Shown here: in pieces, positions 1-8,613 of the stretch
Layout: each line of letters starts with the position of its first letter
Position numbering within the stretch: position 1 is the first letter of the stretch
From: a bacterium
GTDB taxonomy: Bacteria; Planctomycetota; Planctomycetia; Pirellulales; Pirellulaceae
Direction: 5' to 3'
Length of the DNA stretch: 64,000 nt
Assembly: GCA_030430075.1 (NCBI GenBank)
Contig: JAUIGN010000022.1
Coordinates: 1 to 64,000 of the forward strand
Position numbers and translations under genes: made by a program
Notes under the pieces: generated by a model
What the model was told of the DNA's origin: nothing
Databases searched by the model: none
The model's input: the letters and a program-made list of their open reading frames with translations, nothing else

Positions 1-1
1 G

Positions 2-181
2 CAACCGGGACAGCAACCTGGACAGCAACCTGGACAGCAACCTGGACAGCAACCTGGACAGCAACCTGGACAGCAACCTGGACAGCAACCTGGACAGCAA
101 CCTGGACAGCAACCTGGACAGCAACCTGGGCAGCAACCTGGACAGCAACCTGGAGAGCAACCAGGGCAGCAACCTGGACAA
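2..181 (+). repeat. 12-bp coding tandem repeat, 15 units
   Basis: Fifteen consecutive 12-bp units of the form CAACCTGGACAG, in frame with the downstream gene and encoding QPGQ. Most units are identical at the nucleotide level; the first and four of the last five carry single-base changes. The array may extend upstream of the window. Near-perfect DNA identity points to recent expansion by slippage. Confidence 0.95.
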
Positions 182-598
182 GGCCGCCAGAGTTCGGGTG
201 GCCTGGGGGGACTCGATCGGCTCTTGAATCAGGGCGGGTTTACGGGAGGACGTGAGTTTGCACCGATCACGGGTGACGACTATCGCAGCTGGTCGGATCG
301 GATGCGTGACGTCGAGGAGTTAATCGAGGATCCCGAGTTACGGGCCGACGCGGCGCGTATTCGTGACCGCGTGCGAGGGTTTCGCCAGGATCTCAAGCGG
401 CATTCGAAGGAGCCCAACTGGGATCTGGTTCGCGAGCAAGTGGCCGAACCGCTGGTCGAGCTTCGCGACCGCATCGCCGAGGAAATCCTCAAGCGCACGT
501 CGAAGGACGCCCTGGTTCCGATCGACCGGGATCCCGTTCCACCCCGCTACGCGGATCCCGTCCGCAAATACTTCGATCGTATCGGGAGCGGGCAATGA
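2..598 (+). CDS. C-terminal part of a QPGQ-repeat protein (5' end outside window)
   Basis: The reading frame is open from base 2 with no start, so the gene begins before the window; 198 codons are visible. Residues 1-60 are fifteen copies of the tetrapeptide QPGQ (one is QPGE). A short Gly-rich linker follows, then about 120 charged residues rich in Arg, Asp and Glu that look mostly helical (SWSDRMRDVEELIEDPELR and similar), ending VRKYFDRIGSGQ. Its stop overlaps the ATG of the next gene (ATGATG at 595-600), so the two are probably translationally coupled. In planctomycetes such genes often sit in MoxR/DUF58/VWA clusters; that placement is an inference, because the upstream DNA is not visible. 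I do not recognise the family. Function unknown; perhaps a scaffold in the same envelope complex as its neighbours. Confidence 0.75.
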   Translation, partial: QPGQQPGQQPGQQPGQQPGQQPGQQPGQQPGQQPGQQPGQQPGQQPGQQPGEQPGQQPGQGRQSSGGLGGLDRLLNQGGFTGGREFAPITGDDYRSWSDRMRDVEELIEDPELRADAARIRDRVRGFRQDLKRHSKEPNWDLVREQVAEPLVELRDRIAEEILKRTSKDALVPIDRDPVPPRYADPVRKYFDRIGSGQ

Positions 599-2946
599 TG
601 TTTGCCAAGATTGTCTGGGCCGCGCCGCACTGGGTTCTCCCGACGGCGATTCTGCTCATCATCGGCGTGGGTGTCGTCGCCTGGTCGTATGTGCGAGCGC
701 ATGCTGGGGGTCCAATCCGGACCGTGGCCGCCATCCTCAAGGTCGCCGGCATCCTGGCGCTGGGTACATGTCTGCTGGAACCTCTGTACAGCGGGATTCG
801 TCCCCGGCCCGGCGCGAACCTCTTTCTCGTGCTGGCAGACGACAGCCAAGGTCTGCAGGTCAAGGACGCCGGTGAAACCGAAACACGTGGCGCGGCGGCA
901 CAGCGTTCGTTGCGTGCGGACACACCCTGGCAGACCCGGCTCAGTCAGGACTTCGACGTCCGCCGCTACACCTTTGCCGACCGCCTGGCTCCGGTGTTCG
1001 ACTTTGAGACCCTCCGCTTCGAAGGCCAGGGTTCGGCCATGATGTCTGCCCTGCAAACGGTTGCCGAGCGGTATCGGGATCGGCCCAACGCCGGGATATT
1101 GCTCTTTAGCGACGGCAACGCGACCGACCTGATGTTGAATACGATGCTCTGGCACCAATGTCCGCCGATTTACCCGGTGGTCCTGGGGAGAGATGAACCG
1201 GCGCGTGACATTCGCGTGAAGCGAGTTTCCGTGGCGCAGACGAATTTCGAGCTGGCGCCTGTCACGATCTTGGCCGAAGTCGATTCGACGGGCTACCCGG
1301 GACAGTCGATCGTCATCGCTCTGCTGGACGAAGCTGGGGACGAAATTCAACAACAGGTTATCAAGCAAGAGGACGAACAGCAGCCGCTGGTGCACCGCTT
1401 CCAGCTGCTTCCGGACAAAACGGGCGTCTCGTTCTACACCGTGCGCGCTTACGCCGCGGGCGAGGAAGCAGGATTCGAGCGACCGGCACGGAGCCGCGAA
1501 GCGACCCTGGTCAACAACGACCGCCTGGTGATGGTCGATCGCGGCTCGGGGCCGTATCGGGTGCTCTATGTTTCCGGCCGACCGAACTGGGAATTCAAGT
1601 TTCTCCGCCGCGCAATTGAAGATGACGCGGAGGTTGAACTGGTGGGGTTGCTGCGAATTGCCAAGAAGGCACCCAAGTTCACGTTCCGGAGTCACAAGAA
1701 CGAATCGACGAACTCGCTTTACCGGGGTTTTGGTAATGAAGATGACGAAGACGCCGAGCAGTACGACCAGCCGGTCTTGATCCGCTTGGGAACACGCGAT
1801 GCCGAAGAGCTGCGGGATGGTTTTCCGCAGGCTGCCGACCAGTTGTTTCAGTATGACGCCTTGATCCTGGACGATCTCGATGCCTCATTCTTTACTCAAG
1901 ACCAGATGTCGCTGATCCAGCGATTTGTCAGCCATCGGGGCGGCGGTTTTTTGATGCTGGGAGGACGCGAATCCTTCACCGGGGGTAAATTCGCGCGGAC
2001 GCCAATCGGCGAAATGTTGCCGGTCTACCTGGACCGCGTTGCCGACGAGCCGTTGGATCGGTTCCACTTGGACTTAACGCGAGAAGGCCTCTTGCAGCCG
2101 TGGGTCCGGCTACGCAACAACGAGCACGATGAGGAGATGCGGCTTCGCGAGATGCCCGGCTTCCGCACCCTCAACCGCGTCAACACCTTGAAACCAGGCG
2201 CTTCAGTGCTGGCCACCCTGTTGGCCGAAGGCGGGTATGAATACCCGGGACTGGTCGTGCAACGGTTCGGCAAGGGACGCTCCGGCGCACTCCTGATCGG
2301 CGACATGTGGCGATGGAGCCTGCGACGCAGACAGACGGAGGCGAACGATTTGCCGCAGGCCTGGCGCCAAATGTTACGGTGGCTCGTCTCCGACGTGCCG
2401 GGACGGATCGACGTTCACTTTCCGACCGACGAGGATCGTCCCAGCAACGCCGTCGAAATGCGGATCTCGGTCAGGGATGAGGCGTACCAACCATTGGACA
2501 ATGCGTCCGTGAAAATCGACGTCACGACGCCCGAAGAGGAACATGTCACACTCACCGCGACACCCAGCCAGGAGGCCGCCGGCACGTACGTGACGGTCTA
2601 CCAGCCGCGCCTCGCGGGCGGTTATCGGGCGGAAGTCAGGGCAGAGGCTCCCGATGGCAGTGAGATCGGAGTCCGGGAAACCGGCTGGGTTTCCGATCCT
2701 GAAACGCGCGAGTTTGAATCGTTAACGCCCAACCGAGAGCTGCTGAAAGAGCTGGCCGCCAAGACGCAGGGCGAACTAGTCGAACTGCCGGACCTGTATG
2801 ACTTTGTCTCCGGACTGCCGGACCGCAAGATCCCCGTTACCGAACCCTGGGTGTATCCCCTCTGGCACCAATGGGGTGTCTTCTGCTTCGCTGCCGCTTG
2901 CCTGATTGGCGAATGGGGTTTGCGCCGTTGGAAAGGGCTGGCATGA
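595..2946 (+). CDS. Membrane protein with glutamine-amidotransferase-like domain (BatA/VWA-associated type)
   Basis: 783 residues. The N-terminus has two hydrophobic segments (about residues 12-33 and 43-62). Next comes a region resembling a degenerate VWA domain (LFLVLADDSQG, LLFSDGN near residue 174). A class I glutamine-amidotransferase-like fold follows (about 320-500: VLYVSGRPNWEFKFLRRA, ALILDDLDASFF, FVSHRGGGFLMLGGRESF). After a beta-sandwich-like section, a C-terminal membrane segment (PLWHQWGVFCFAAACLIGEW) ends the protein. No convincing amidotransferase catalytic triad is visible, so the domain may only bind or scaffold. It overlaps both neighbours by start/stop sharing, which implies an operon. 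Similar planctomycete proteins occur with MoxR ATPases and DUF58 proteins, suggesting an envelope or stress complex. The start could be either ATG of the ATGATG pair. Confidence 0.8.
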   Translation: MMFAKIVWAAPHWVLPTAILLIIGVGVVAWSYVRAHAGGPIRTVAAILKVAGILALGTCLLEPLYSGIRPRPGANLFLVLADDSQGLQVKDAGETETRGAAAQRSLRADTPWQTRLSQDFDVRRYTFADRLAPVFDFETLRFEGQGSAMMSALQTVAERYRDRPNAGILLFSDGNATDLMLNTMLWHQCPPIYPVVLGRDEPARDIRVKRVSVAQTNFELAPVTILAEVDSTGYPGQSIVIALLDEAGDEIQQQVIKQEDEQQPLVHRFQLLPDKTGVSFYTVRAYAAGEEAGFERPARSREATLVNNDRLVMVDRGSGPYRVLYVSGRPNWEFKFLRRAIEDDAEVELVGLLRIAKKAPKFTFRSHKNESTNSLYRGFGNEDDEDAEQYDQPVLIRLGTRDAEELRDGFPQAADQLFQYDALILDDLDASFFTQDQMSLIQRFVSHRGGGFLMLGGRESFTGGKFARTPIGEMLPVYLDRVADEPLDRFHLDLTREGLLQPWVRLRNNEHDEEMRLREMPGFRTLNRVNTLKPGASVLATLLAEGGYEYPGLVVQRFGKGRSGALLIGDMWRWSLRRRQTEANDLPQAWRQMLRWLVSDVPGRIDVHFPTDEDRPSNAVEMRISVRDEAYQPLDNASVKIDVTTPEEEHVTLTATPSQEAAGTYVTVYQPRLAGGYRAEVRAEAPDGSEIGVRETGWVSDPETREFESLTPNRELLKELAAKTQGELVELPDLYDFVSGLPDRKIPVTEPWVYPLWHQWGVFCFAAACLIGEWGLRRWKGLA

Positions 2947-3947
2947 TCCACACGTTATTGCTCTTCTTGACCACAGCGGCGCCGTCCGGCGACGCGGCTG
3001 CGGGCGAGGCCGCTGTGACCGGCCAAACGGTACTGGTGGTTGTGGGTGCCGAAGGGACCGAGGCGTATGGTGAGATGTTTCGCGAATGGGCCGGTCGTTG
3101 GGAGCAGGCCGCAACGGCGGCCGAAGCGAGGTACTTCTCCATCGGAATGGACGTCGCGTCGAGTCCCGATGACCGAACCGCCCTGCAGACGCGCATAAAG
3201 ACTCTCGCCGGCGAAGTGTCAAGCGAGCCAATTTGGTTGGTCCTGATCGGCCACGGTACCTTCGACTCGCGTAAAGCCCGCTTCAATCTGCGCGGCCCCG
3301 ACGTGAGCGCGGCCGAGTTGGCAGCATGGATCGAGCCCATTTCGAGGCCGCTGGCCGTGATTAATTGCGCTTCCGCTAGTGGGCCTTTTATCAACAAGCT
3401 GTCGGGACCGAACCGCGTGATTGTGACTGCGACGAAGAGCGGATTCCAGCATAACTTCGCTCGCTTTGGCGGACCCCTTTCGGCGGCCATTAACGACCCG
3501 GCCGCGGATCTCGATAAGGACGAACAAACGTCGCTCCTGGAAGCCTTCCTGTACGCTTCGGCGGAGGTCGCCGAGTTCTACAACGTGGAGAATCGACTGG
3601 CCACCGAGAACGCGCTCCTGGAAGACACGGGCGATGCCCTCGGGACACCGGCGGATTGGTTTCGCGGTGTGCGAGCCGTTCGTACGGCCAAGGACGGTAC
3701 GACCCCCGACGGCTTGCGAGCCAACCAACTTTGCCTGGTGCGCAGCGATCTGGAAAAACGGCTCGAACCAGGAGTCCGGGGGCGGAGAGATGCCTTGGAA
3801 CTCCAATTGGCCGATCTGCGGTCTCGCAAAAAAGCACTGGCCGCAGATGACTACTATCGGCAGTTGGAGGTGATCTTGATCGGCCTGGCCAGGCTGTACC
3901 GGGAAGTCGATGAGGCCGTCGAGGGGGAAACTCAAGCCGCTCCCTAG
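2943..3947 (+). CDS. Caspase-fold / peptidase C13-like protein
   Basis: 334 residues. I use the ATG at 2943 because it overlaps the previous stop (ATGA) like the gene before it; a longer in-frame reading exists but would run inside the upstream gene. The N-terminus (MIHTLLLFLTTAAPSGDA) is a weak signal peptide. A caspase-like core follows: a hydrophobic strand plus His-Gly (IWLVLIGHGTFD, His104) and a second strand plus Cys (LAVINCASASGPF, Cys142), the His/Cys dyad spacing typical of clan CD peptidases such as legumain (C13). The C-terminal third is charged and probably coiled (RRDALELQLADLRSRKK). Substrate is unknown. Coupling to an amidotransferase-like membrane protein suggests envelope processing or a regulated proteolysis role; this is inference. 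Clan CD is fairly secure, the exact family less so. Confidence 0.75.
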   Translation: MIHTLLLFLTTAAPSGDAAAGEAAVTGQTVLVVVGAEGTEAYGEMFREWAGRWEQAATAAEARYFSIGMDVASSPDDRTALQTRIKTLAGEVSSEPIWLVLIGHGTFDSRKARFNLRGPDVSAAELAAWIEPISRPLAVINCASASGPFINKLSGPNRVIVTATKSGFQHNFARFGGPLSAAINDPAADLDKDEQTSLLEAFLYASAEVAEFYNVENRLATENALLEDTGDALGTPADWFRGVRAVRTAKDGTTPDGLRANQLCLVRSDLEKRLEPGVRGRRDALELQLADLRSRKKALAADDYYRQLEVILIGLARLYREVDEAVEGETQAAP

Positions 3948-4726
3948 TCGGACCCGCTGCTACCGCCGCCCCGGGATCACCGCACCGCGCGGACGCCCCC
4001 GTTCGCCCCTACCGACCGTTGGCAGATTCGGTAGGATGCTAAGGAGCGCGAGACGACGAACCTGGATCGTCGACGAACGGACAACGCATCGGTGCAAGCC
4101 GCTGTGATGCAGTCGTTTGCCGTGAACTTGTCCACAGCGGCTTGTAGCTCAGCCGAAACGCGTTAACGCCCGGTTTGCTCTGGTATCAATGGAACCGGGG
4201 CTAACGCCCAACGGCTGATCCATGATCCGGGTTAGCGGCATTACCGTTCAATCGGATTTCGAAGGTCGTTGTTTTCCTATGATGGTAGCCGGAAAACCGC
4301 GGATGCCTGCTAGAATCGATAACACTTTGTCAGTCGACACGTATACGCGGATGCTATCACCGGGCAAGGCACGAACGATATTGGGGTTAGCGTCCGCTTC
4401 GTTCGGTTGTCGACAGAACGGACGTTCGATTTGCATTCGTGGCTGCTTGCAGGGAGCTGATGGCGACACGTTCCTGCGTATCGCCGGACCGCATGACCTC
4501 ATTCACAACATGACCAACGGCACGATGGAAGAACAACTGCTTCGATTCACCTATAGCTGTGCTGGGAAAGCTATCGATGACCGGTTGTTAAGGCAACCAT
4601 CCGCCAGGAATCCGCCACGGTACGCCACGGCACTTCCGCCTCGTCAGGCAGGCCGTGGACGCTGCCGGCACTGACGTTAAGCCCGTCCACTGAATCACCT
4701 TCCGCCGCAACTCCTTGATTCACTCC
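3948..4726 (+). other. Intergenic region, about 780 bp, without a convincing gene
   Basis: Contains one copy of the dispersed repeat (about 4083-4228) followed by the beginning of the second repeat module (GTTAGCGGCATTACCGTTCA, 4229-4248). An open frame at 4222-4674 starts inside repeat DNA, has no ribosome binding site and no recognisable protein features, so it is not called. Confidence 0.6.
4083..4228 (+). repeat. Dispersed intergenic repeat, copy 1 (plus orientation)
   Basis: Shares blocks with copies at 8455, 19867, 41515 and 47233: TGCAAGCCGCTGTG, CAGTCGTTTGCCGTGAACTT, ACGCGTTAACG..CCGGTTTGCTC, AATGGAACCGGGGC, ACGGCTGAT. The copy is diverged but collinear. Confidence 0.7.
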
Positions 4727-7213
4727 ATGTCAAAATCTCGCCGCACCAAGTCCCAGCCACATGCACCGCGGAACACGGCGAGCGACACGCCGCCTCTGCA
4801 GACACCACGCGCGCGGAAACCTCTGGTGATCACAGGACTGGTCGTCGCGACATGTGTGCTGGGAGGAGCGGTCTTTGGTGACTGGTGGACGACACTCCCG
4901 GACGACGCCACCGCAAACTATGTGGGACGTCAGAGCTGCCTTCAGTGCCATCAGAAGCAGATGCAGGATTGGACCGGATCCCATCATGACCTGGCGATGG
5001 ACAGGGCTACCGACGAGACGGTCCTGGCGGACTTCGACGACGTGCACGTGGTCCATCACGATGTTGACTCAACCATGTTTCGGGACGGCGACAAGTTCAT
5101 GGTTCGCACGGAGGGACCCACGGGCGAGATGGGGGATTTCGAGGTCAAGTACGTGTTTGGTGTTACCCCGCTCCAGCAGTACATGGTTGAGTTTGATCGC
5201 ACGCCCGATATGCCCGACAACGAGATCGCTCGCCTGCAGGTGTTGCGACTCTGCTGGGACACGTTGAAGGAGGAGTGGTTCTACCTGCCGCCCCCCGACG
5301 TCAGTGAGAAGCTCGAACCGGACGACGACCTGCACTGGACCGGGGTGACCATGTGTTGGAACACCAGTTGTGCCGACTGCCATTCGACCAATCTGCAGAA
5401 GAACTTCGATGTTCGAACCGCCCGCTTTCACACGACATTTTCGGAAATCGACGTTAGCTGCGAAGCGTGCCACGGCCCCGGCAGCCTGCACGTCCAGCTC
5501 GCCGGCAGCCGCTCGTTGTTCTGGGATCGCAAACGGGGTTACGGACTGGCCCAACTAAAGGGCGTTGAGACGCGGCCGCAGATCGACACCTGTGCCCAGT
5601 GCCACTCGCGACGCCGACAAAGTGTCCATCCCGGCTTCCGCCCGGGTGATAACTTCTACGATCACCACGACAACGCCCTCCTCACCTCGCTCCTCTACCA
5701 CCCGGATGGTCAAATTCAGGACGAGGTCTACGTGCACGGCTCGTTCTTACAAAGCAAGATGTTTCAAAAGGGGATCCGCTGCACCGACTGCCATGATCCG
5801 CATACCGCCCGGCTCAAGCACGAAGGCAATCAAGTCTGCACTTCCTGCCACCAGCACCCGGCAGGGAAGTACGATACGCCGGCCCACCACCGCCACGATG
5901 CCGGTTCTGTCGGCGCTCAGTGCGTCGAATGCCACATGCCGGCCAAGACCTACATGGAAGTGGATCCCCGCCGCGACCATAGCCTGCGCGTGCCGCGCCC
6001 GGACCTGAGCGTCACGCTGGGGACGCCAAACGCCTGCAGCGGTTGCCATCTGGAGCAGAGCGGGCTGACGGAGAAGCGCCGCGAAGAACTGGGCGAGTAT
6101 GCCGACTGGCTGGTGCGGGCCGCGACCGACGAGGAAATCAAGCAGGCCCTGCAGCGGGTCGATGCCTGGAGTCGCGACCGATTTGTCGAGTGGTATGGGG
6201 AGCAACAGGATCGAGATACCCACTTCGCCAATGCACTATCCGCCGCGCGGGAGGGCGATCCGGGCGCCACCGAGTTGCTCAAGAAAACGGCAACCGATCG
6301 GCGCAAGACGGCCATTGTGAGAGCAACGTGCTTGCAGGAACTGGGCCAGTACGGGGCCGAGCACGCCAACGAAGTCTCCAGCAAACTGCTCCACGATCCG
6401 GCCGAACAAGTGCGTGCGGCAGCGATCGCCAATCTACAGGGTTTGGAGTCGCGGGAACTGGTCGACCAGGTGGCACCCCTCCTCAACGACCCGGTCCGCC
6501 TGGTGCGTGAGCAGGCGGCACGTGCGTTGGCGCCCCTGCCGCGCGGCGACCTCCGCGGTTCGCAGCGAGACGCGCTTCGCCGGGCACTCGACGAATTCGA
6601 AGCCGGCATGATGGTCAATAACGAACGTGCCGGATCGCACATGATGATCGGCGTGCTGCGGGCAAACCAGGGAGACGTGGTGGGTGCCGAACGCGCCTAC
6701 GAGACGGCCATCCGCGTCGAGCCGAACGTCGTCGGGCCGCGCTCGAACCTGGCCGAAATGCTCGACCGGCAGGCGGATCAGTTGCAGCAGCAGGCCATGC
6801 AATATGCGCAGGCACAGAATCCGGCAGGTCGCGACCTGTACGTGCAGTCGGTTGAGATCCGCGAGCGAGTTGCCGGCCTGCGGCGTGAGGAGTTGAAACT
6901 GTTAGGCCGCGACGTCCGGCTGGTGCCGGACAATGGTCCCCTGCGATACCGGTACGGCTTGCTGCTCTATCTGTTGGGTGAGGAAGACAAGGCGATACTC
7001 GAATTGGAAGAGGCTTGCCGTTTGAATCCAAATTCACCTGATTTTGCCATGGCCTTGGCCCTGCTATACCAGAAGCACCAGCGCTACGAGGCGGCCATCG
7101 AACAAATGGAACGGGTACTTGAGCTTCGCCCCAATGACGCCTCGGCGAGACAACTGTTGGGCGACCTCAACCGCCAACAGTTCGACAGCGGGGGCGTCAA
7201 GCCACCAGGTTAG
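4727..7213 (+). CDS. Octaheme c-type cytochrome with HEAT and TPR repeats
   Basis: 828 residues from the ATG at 4727; a TTG four codons upstream is an alternative. A single membrane anchor (about 32-50, KPLVITGLVVATCVLGGAVF) follows a basic N-terminus, so the protein faces the periplasm. Eight CxxCH heme motifs are visible: CLQCH (71-75), CADCH, CEACH, CAQCH, CTDCH, CTSCH, CVECH and CSGCH, an arrangement like cytochrome c554-related multihemes. The second half has HEAT-like repeats (VSSKLLHDPAEQVRAAAIAN, VAPLLNDPVRLVREQAARAL) and then TPR repeats to the C-terminus (YRYGLLLYLLGEEDKAILELE). It stands alone on the plus strand. Likely an electron carrier or multiheme oxidoreductase with a protein-interaction tail; the redox partner is unknown. 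Confidence 0.9.
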   Translation: MSKSRRTKSQPHAPRNTASDTPPLQTPRARKPLVITGLVVATCVLGGAVFGDWWTTLPDDATANYVGRQSCLQCHQKQMQDWTGSHHDLAMDRATDETVLADFDDVHVVHHDVDSTMFRDGDKFMVRTEGPTGEMGDFEVKYVFGVTPLQQYMVEFDRTPDMPDNEIARLQVLRLCWDTLKEEWFYLPPPDVSEKLEPDDDLHWTGVTMCWNTSCADCHSTNLQKNFDVRTARFHTTFSEIDVSCEACHGPGSLHVQLAGSRSLFWDRKRGYGLAQLKGVETRPQIDTCAQCHSRRRQSVHPGFRPGDNFYDHHDNALLTSLLYHPDGQIQDEVYVHGSFLQSKMFQKGIRCTDCHDPHTARLKHEGNQVCTSCHQHPAGKYDTPAHHRHDAGSVGAQCVECHMPAKTYMEVDPRRDHSLRVPRPDLSVTLGTPNACSGCHLEQSGLTEKRREELGEYADWLVRAATDEEIKQALQRVDAWSRDRFVEWYGEQQDRDTHFANALSAAREGDPGATELLKKTATDRRKTAIVRATCLQELGQYGAEHANEVSSKLLHDPAEQVRAAAIANLQGLESRELVDQVAPLLNDPVRLVREQAARALAPLPRGDLRGSQRDALRRALDEFEAGMMVNNERAGSHMMIGVLRANQGDVVGAERAYETAIRVEPNVVGPRSNLAEMLDRQADQLQQQAMQYAQAQNPAGRDLYVQSVEIRERVAGLRREELKLLGRDVRLVPDNGPLRYRYGLLLYLLGEEDKAILELEEACRLNPNSPDFAMALALLYQKHQRYEAAIEQMERVLELRPNDASARQLLGDLNRQQFDSGGVKPPG

Positions 7214-7364
7214 CAGGCGGTTTGCGATTGTCCCGGATGGCTGACCCAGTCTGAACCCAACAATTGCCGCCCACCAGCCCGACACACGCAATGGGCACGC
7301 ACGACATGACCGGCGAAACCACGTCTGCCGGATCTTCGCTGCAGCCGCAGTCAACAGCCGATGG

Positions 7365-7586
7365 CTACTTTGAGGATGGTGCTGGTGACTCACTAGACTT
7401 CGAGATCACACGACGGATGCCATCTTCGATCATCGTCATGCACCGTTGCTCGGTAAACGGCTTTCCCTGCTGGCACTCACAGGTGATGTGCGTCATCGAT
7501 CCGCGGGTGCGTGTCCGATGACGACAATCGGGGCATTCCCACACACGGCGGAGGTCGTACTTATGCCGTTCTGTCGGACCCTTCAT
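7365..7586 (-). CDS. Small zinc-ribbon protein
   Basis: 73 residues, MKGPTERHKYDLRRVWECPD at the N-terminus. The start at 7586 is chosen because GGAG lies six bases upstream on the minus strand, although the frame stays open further 5'. Four cysteines form a compact zinc ribbon: CPDC (Cys18, Cys21) and CEC (Cys36, Cys38); a fifth Cys is at 49. The C-terminus is a short polar tail. It lies 116 bp downstream of the nfu-type gene on the same strand and may be co-transcribed. The sequence MKGPTERHKYDLRR resembles small conserved planctomycete proteins of unknown function, from memory only. Probably a metal- or nucleic-acid-binding accessory protein. Confidence 0.7.
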   Translation of the reverse strand: MKGPTERHKYDLRRVWECPDCRHRTRTRGSMTHITCECQQGKPFTEQRCMTMIEDGIRRVISKSSESPAPSSK

Positions 7587-7702
7587 GACAAGCTCCAGCC
7601 GGCTGGGACGCGAACGTGTTTCACCGCCTGGCGGAAACGTCCAGGGTAGCGATTCCGCGGGGGCGAGCGGCCCGCAAATCACGAGCAATTGCGGCGTACG
7701 GA

Positions 7703-8296
7703 CTACTGGGCCGCGTAATAAGGATTCCTGCCGGCCGCATGGTCGGTCGTGTCGTAGATTCCGCCAACCTCGGGTACGGCCTGACGGATGGCGGTCTCGA
7801 CTCCGTGCTTGAGCGTGACCGCGGCCATCCCGCATCCCTGGCAACCGCCGCCCATCTTGATGAACACGTCGTTCTGCTTGACGTCGATCAGGGTGACGAC
7901 TCCGCCGTGTCCGGCGACGGCCGGGTTAACCTCCGTCTCCAGCACCTCCTCGATCCGGCCGCGAAGTTCGTCCGCATCAGGAATCGAATTGATCAAGGCT
8001 TCGCCCACGGCCGGTTCGCCCGACTGCAGGTGTTCGCGAATGATCGTCCCGATCTGTCGACCGATGTCCTGCCACTCGACGTTCCCACCCTTATTGACCG
8101 TGACTTCGTCGTGGGAAATCAACACGGACATCACCCCTTCGATGTCAAAGAGGCGCTTGGCCAAGGGCGATTCCTGTCCCTTTTCCTTGGTGCCAAAGTA
8201 AAACGACCCGTCGGCAAACACGGGGCGATCGACGGTGAATTTGCACGAGGCCGTGGTGATGGGGGTGGCCATGATGCGAATTTCTTCTTGGCTCAT
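7703..8296 (-). CDS. Nfu/NifU-like Fe-S cluster carrier
   Basis: 197 residues from the ATG at 8296, which has AGGAGA nine bases upstream. The N-terminal half (about 10-95: CKFTVDRPVFADGSFYFGTK, LFDIEGVMSVLISHDEVTV) matches the Nfu N-terminal domain. The C-terminal half (about 110-185) is the NifU C-terminal domain with GGGCQGCGMA, whose CxxC cysteines (Cys152, Cys155) bind a 4Fe-4S cluster at a dimer interface. It delivers Fe-S clusters to apo-proteins in the cytoplasm. No isc or suf genes are nearby, so it acts as a stand-alone carrier. Family call is secure; the exact targets are unknown. Confidence 0.92.
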   Translation of the reverse strand: MSQEEIRIMATPITTASCKFTVDRPVFADGSFYFGTKEKGQESPLAKRLFDIEGVMSVLISHDEVTVNKGGNVEWQDIGRQIGTIIREHLQSGEPAVGEALINSIPDADELRGRIEEVLETEVNPAVAGHGGVVTLIDVKQNDVFIKMGGGCQGCGMAAVTLKHGVETAIRQAVPEVGGIYDTTDHAAGRNPYYAAQ

Positions 8297-8454
8297 CGTT
8301 GTATCTCTCCTGGCAGAGGGTAATGCTCCCAGATTATAGCAGGCGGGCCAATTCTGCACACAGCGGCAGACCTGAATTTGGGACTGGGGCCCGTCGCGCC
8401 GGCCGGGTCGATGGTGGTGCTCCTGCGATCCCGGTGCGCGCTATCCTGGAACGC

Positions 8455-8613
8455 TGCTGAACAAACAACGATTCGGTTCAAGTCGCCGTGCCGCAACCGT
8501 TTGCCGGGTGTTGATCCGATGCGCCACGCATCTTCCTCCGGAACGCGTTCGTGCCCGGTCGTCTCGGCAATCAGCGGAACCATGGGCTCACCGCTGAGAA
8601 TTGATCCCGGCTA
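8455..8613 (+). repeat. Dispersed intergenic repeat, copy 2 (plus orientation)
   Basis: Occupies most of the gap between the nfu-type and CPBP genes (8297-8610). Blocks shared with other copies: ACAACGATTCGGTTCAAGTC, CCGCAACCGTTTGCC, GGAACGCGTTCGTGCCCGGT, CTCGGCAATCAGCGGAACC. The 3' part (GGCTCACCGCTGAGAATTGATCC) is diverged. Confidence 0.75.

Noticed and set aside
2..181. CRISPR array
   Set aside because: Units are 12 bp, contiguous, without spacers, and in frame; a coding minisatellite explains them. The arrays at 9569 and 20097 also lack spacers.
4140..4175. tRNA-like D-arm (GTAGCTCAG)
   Set aside because: Matches a tRNA motif by chance within a dispersed repeat; no acceptor stem, anticodon arm or T-loop follows.
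4222..4674. Open frame of 150 codons
   Set aside because: Starts inside repeat DNA, no ribosome binding site, no protein-like pattern.
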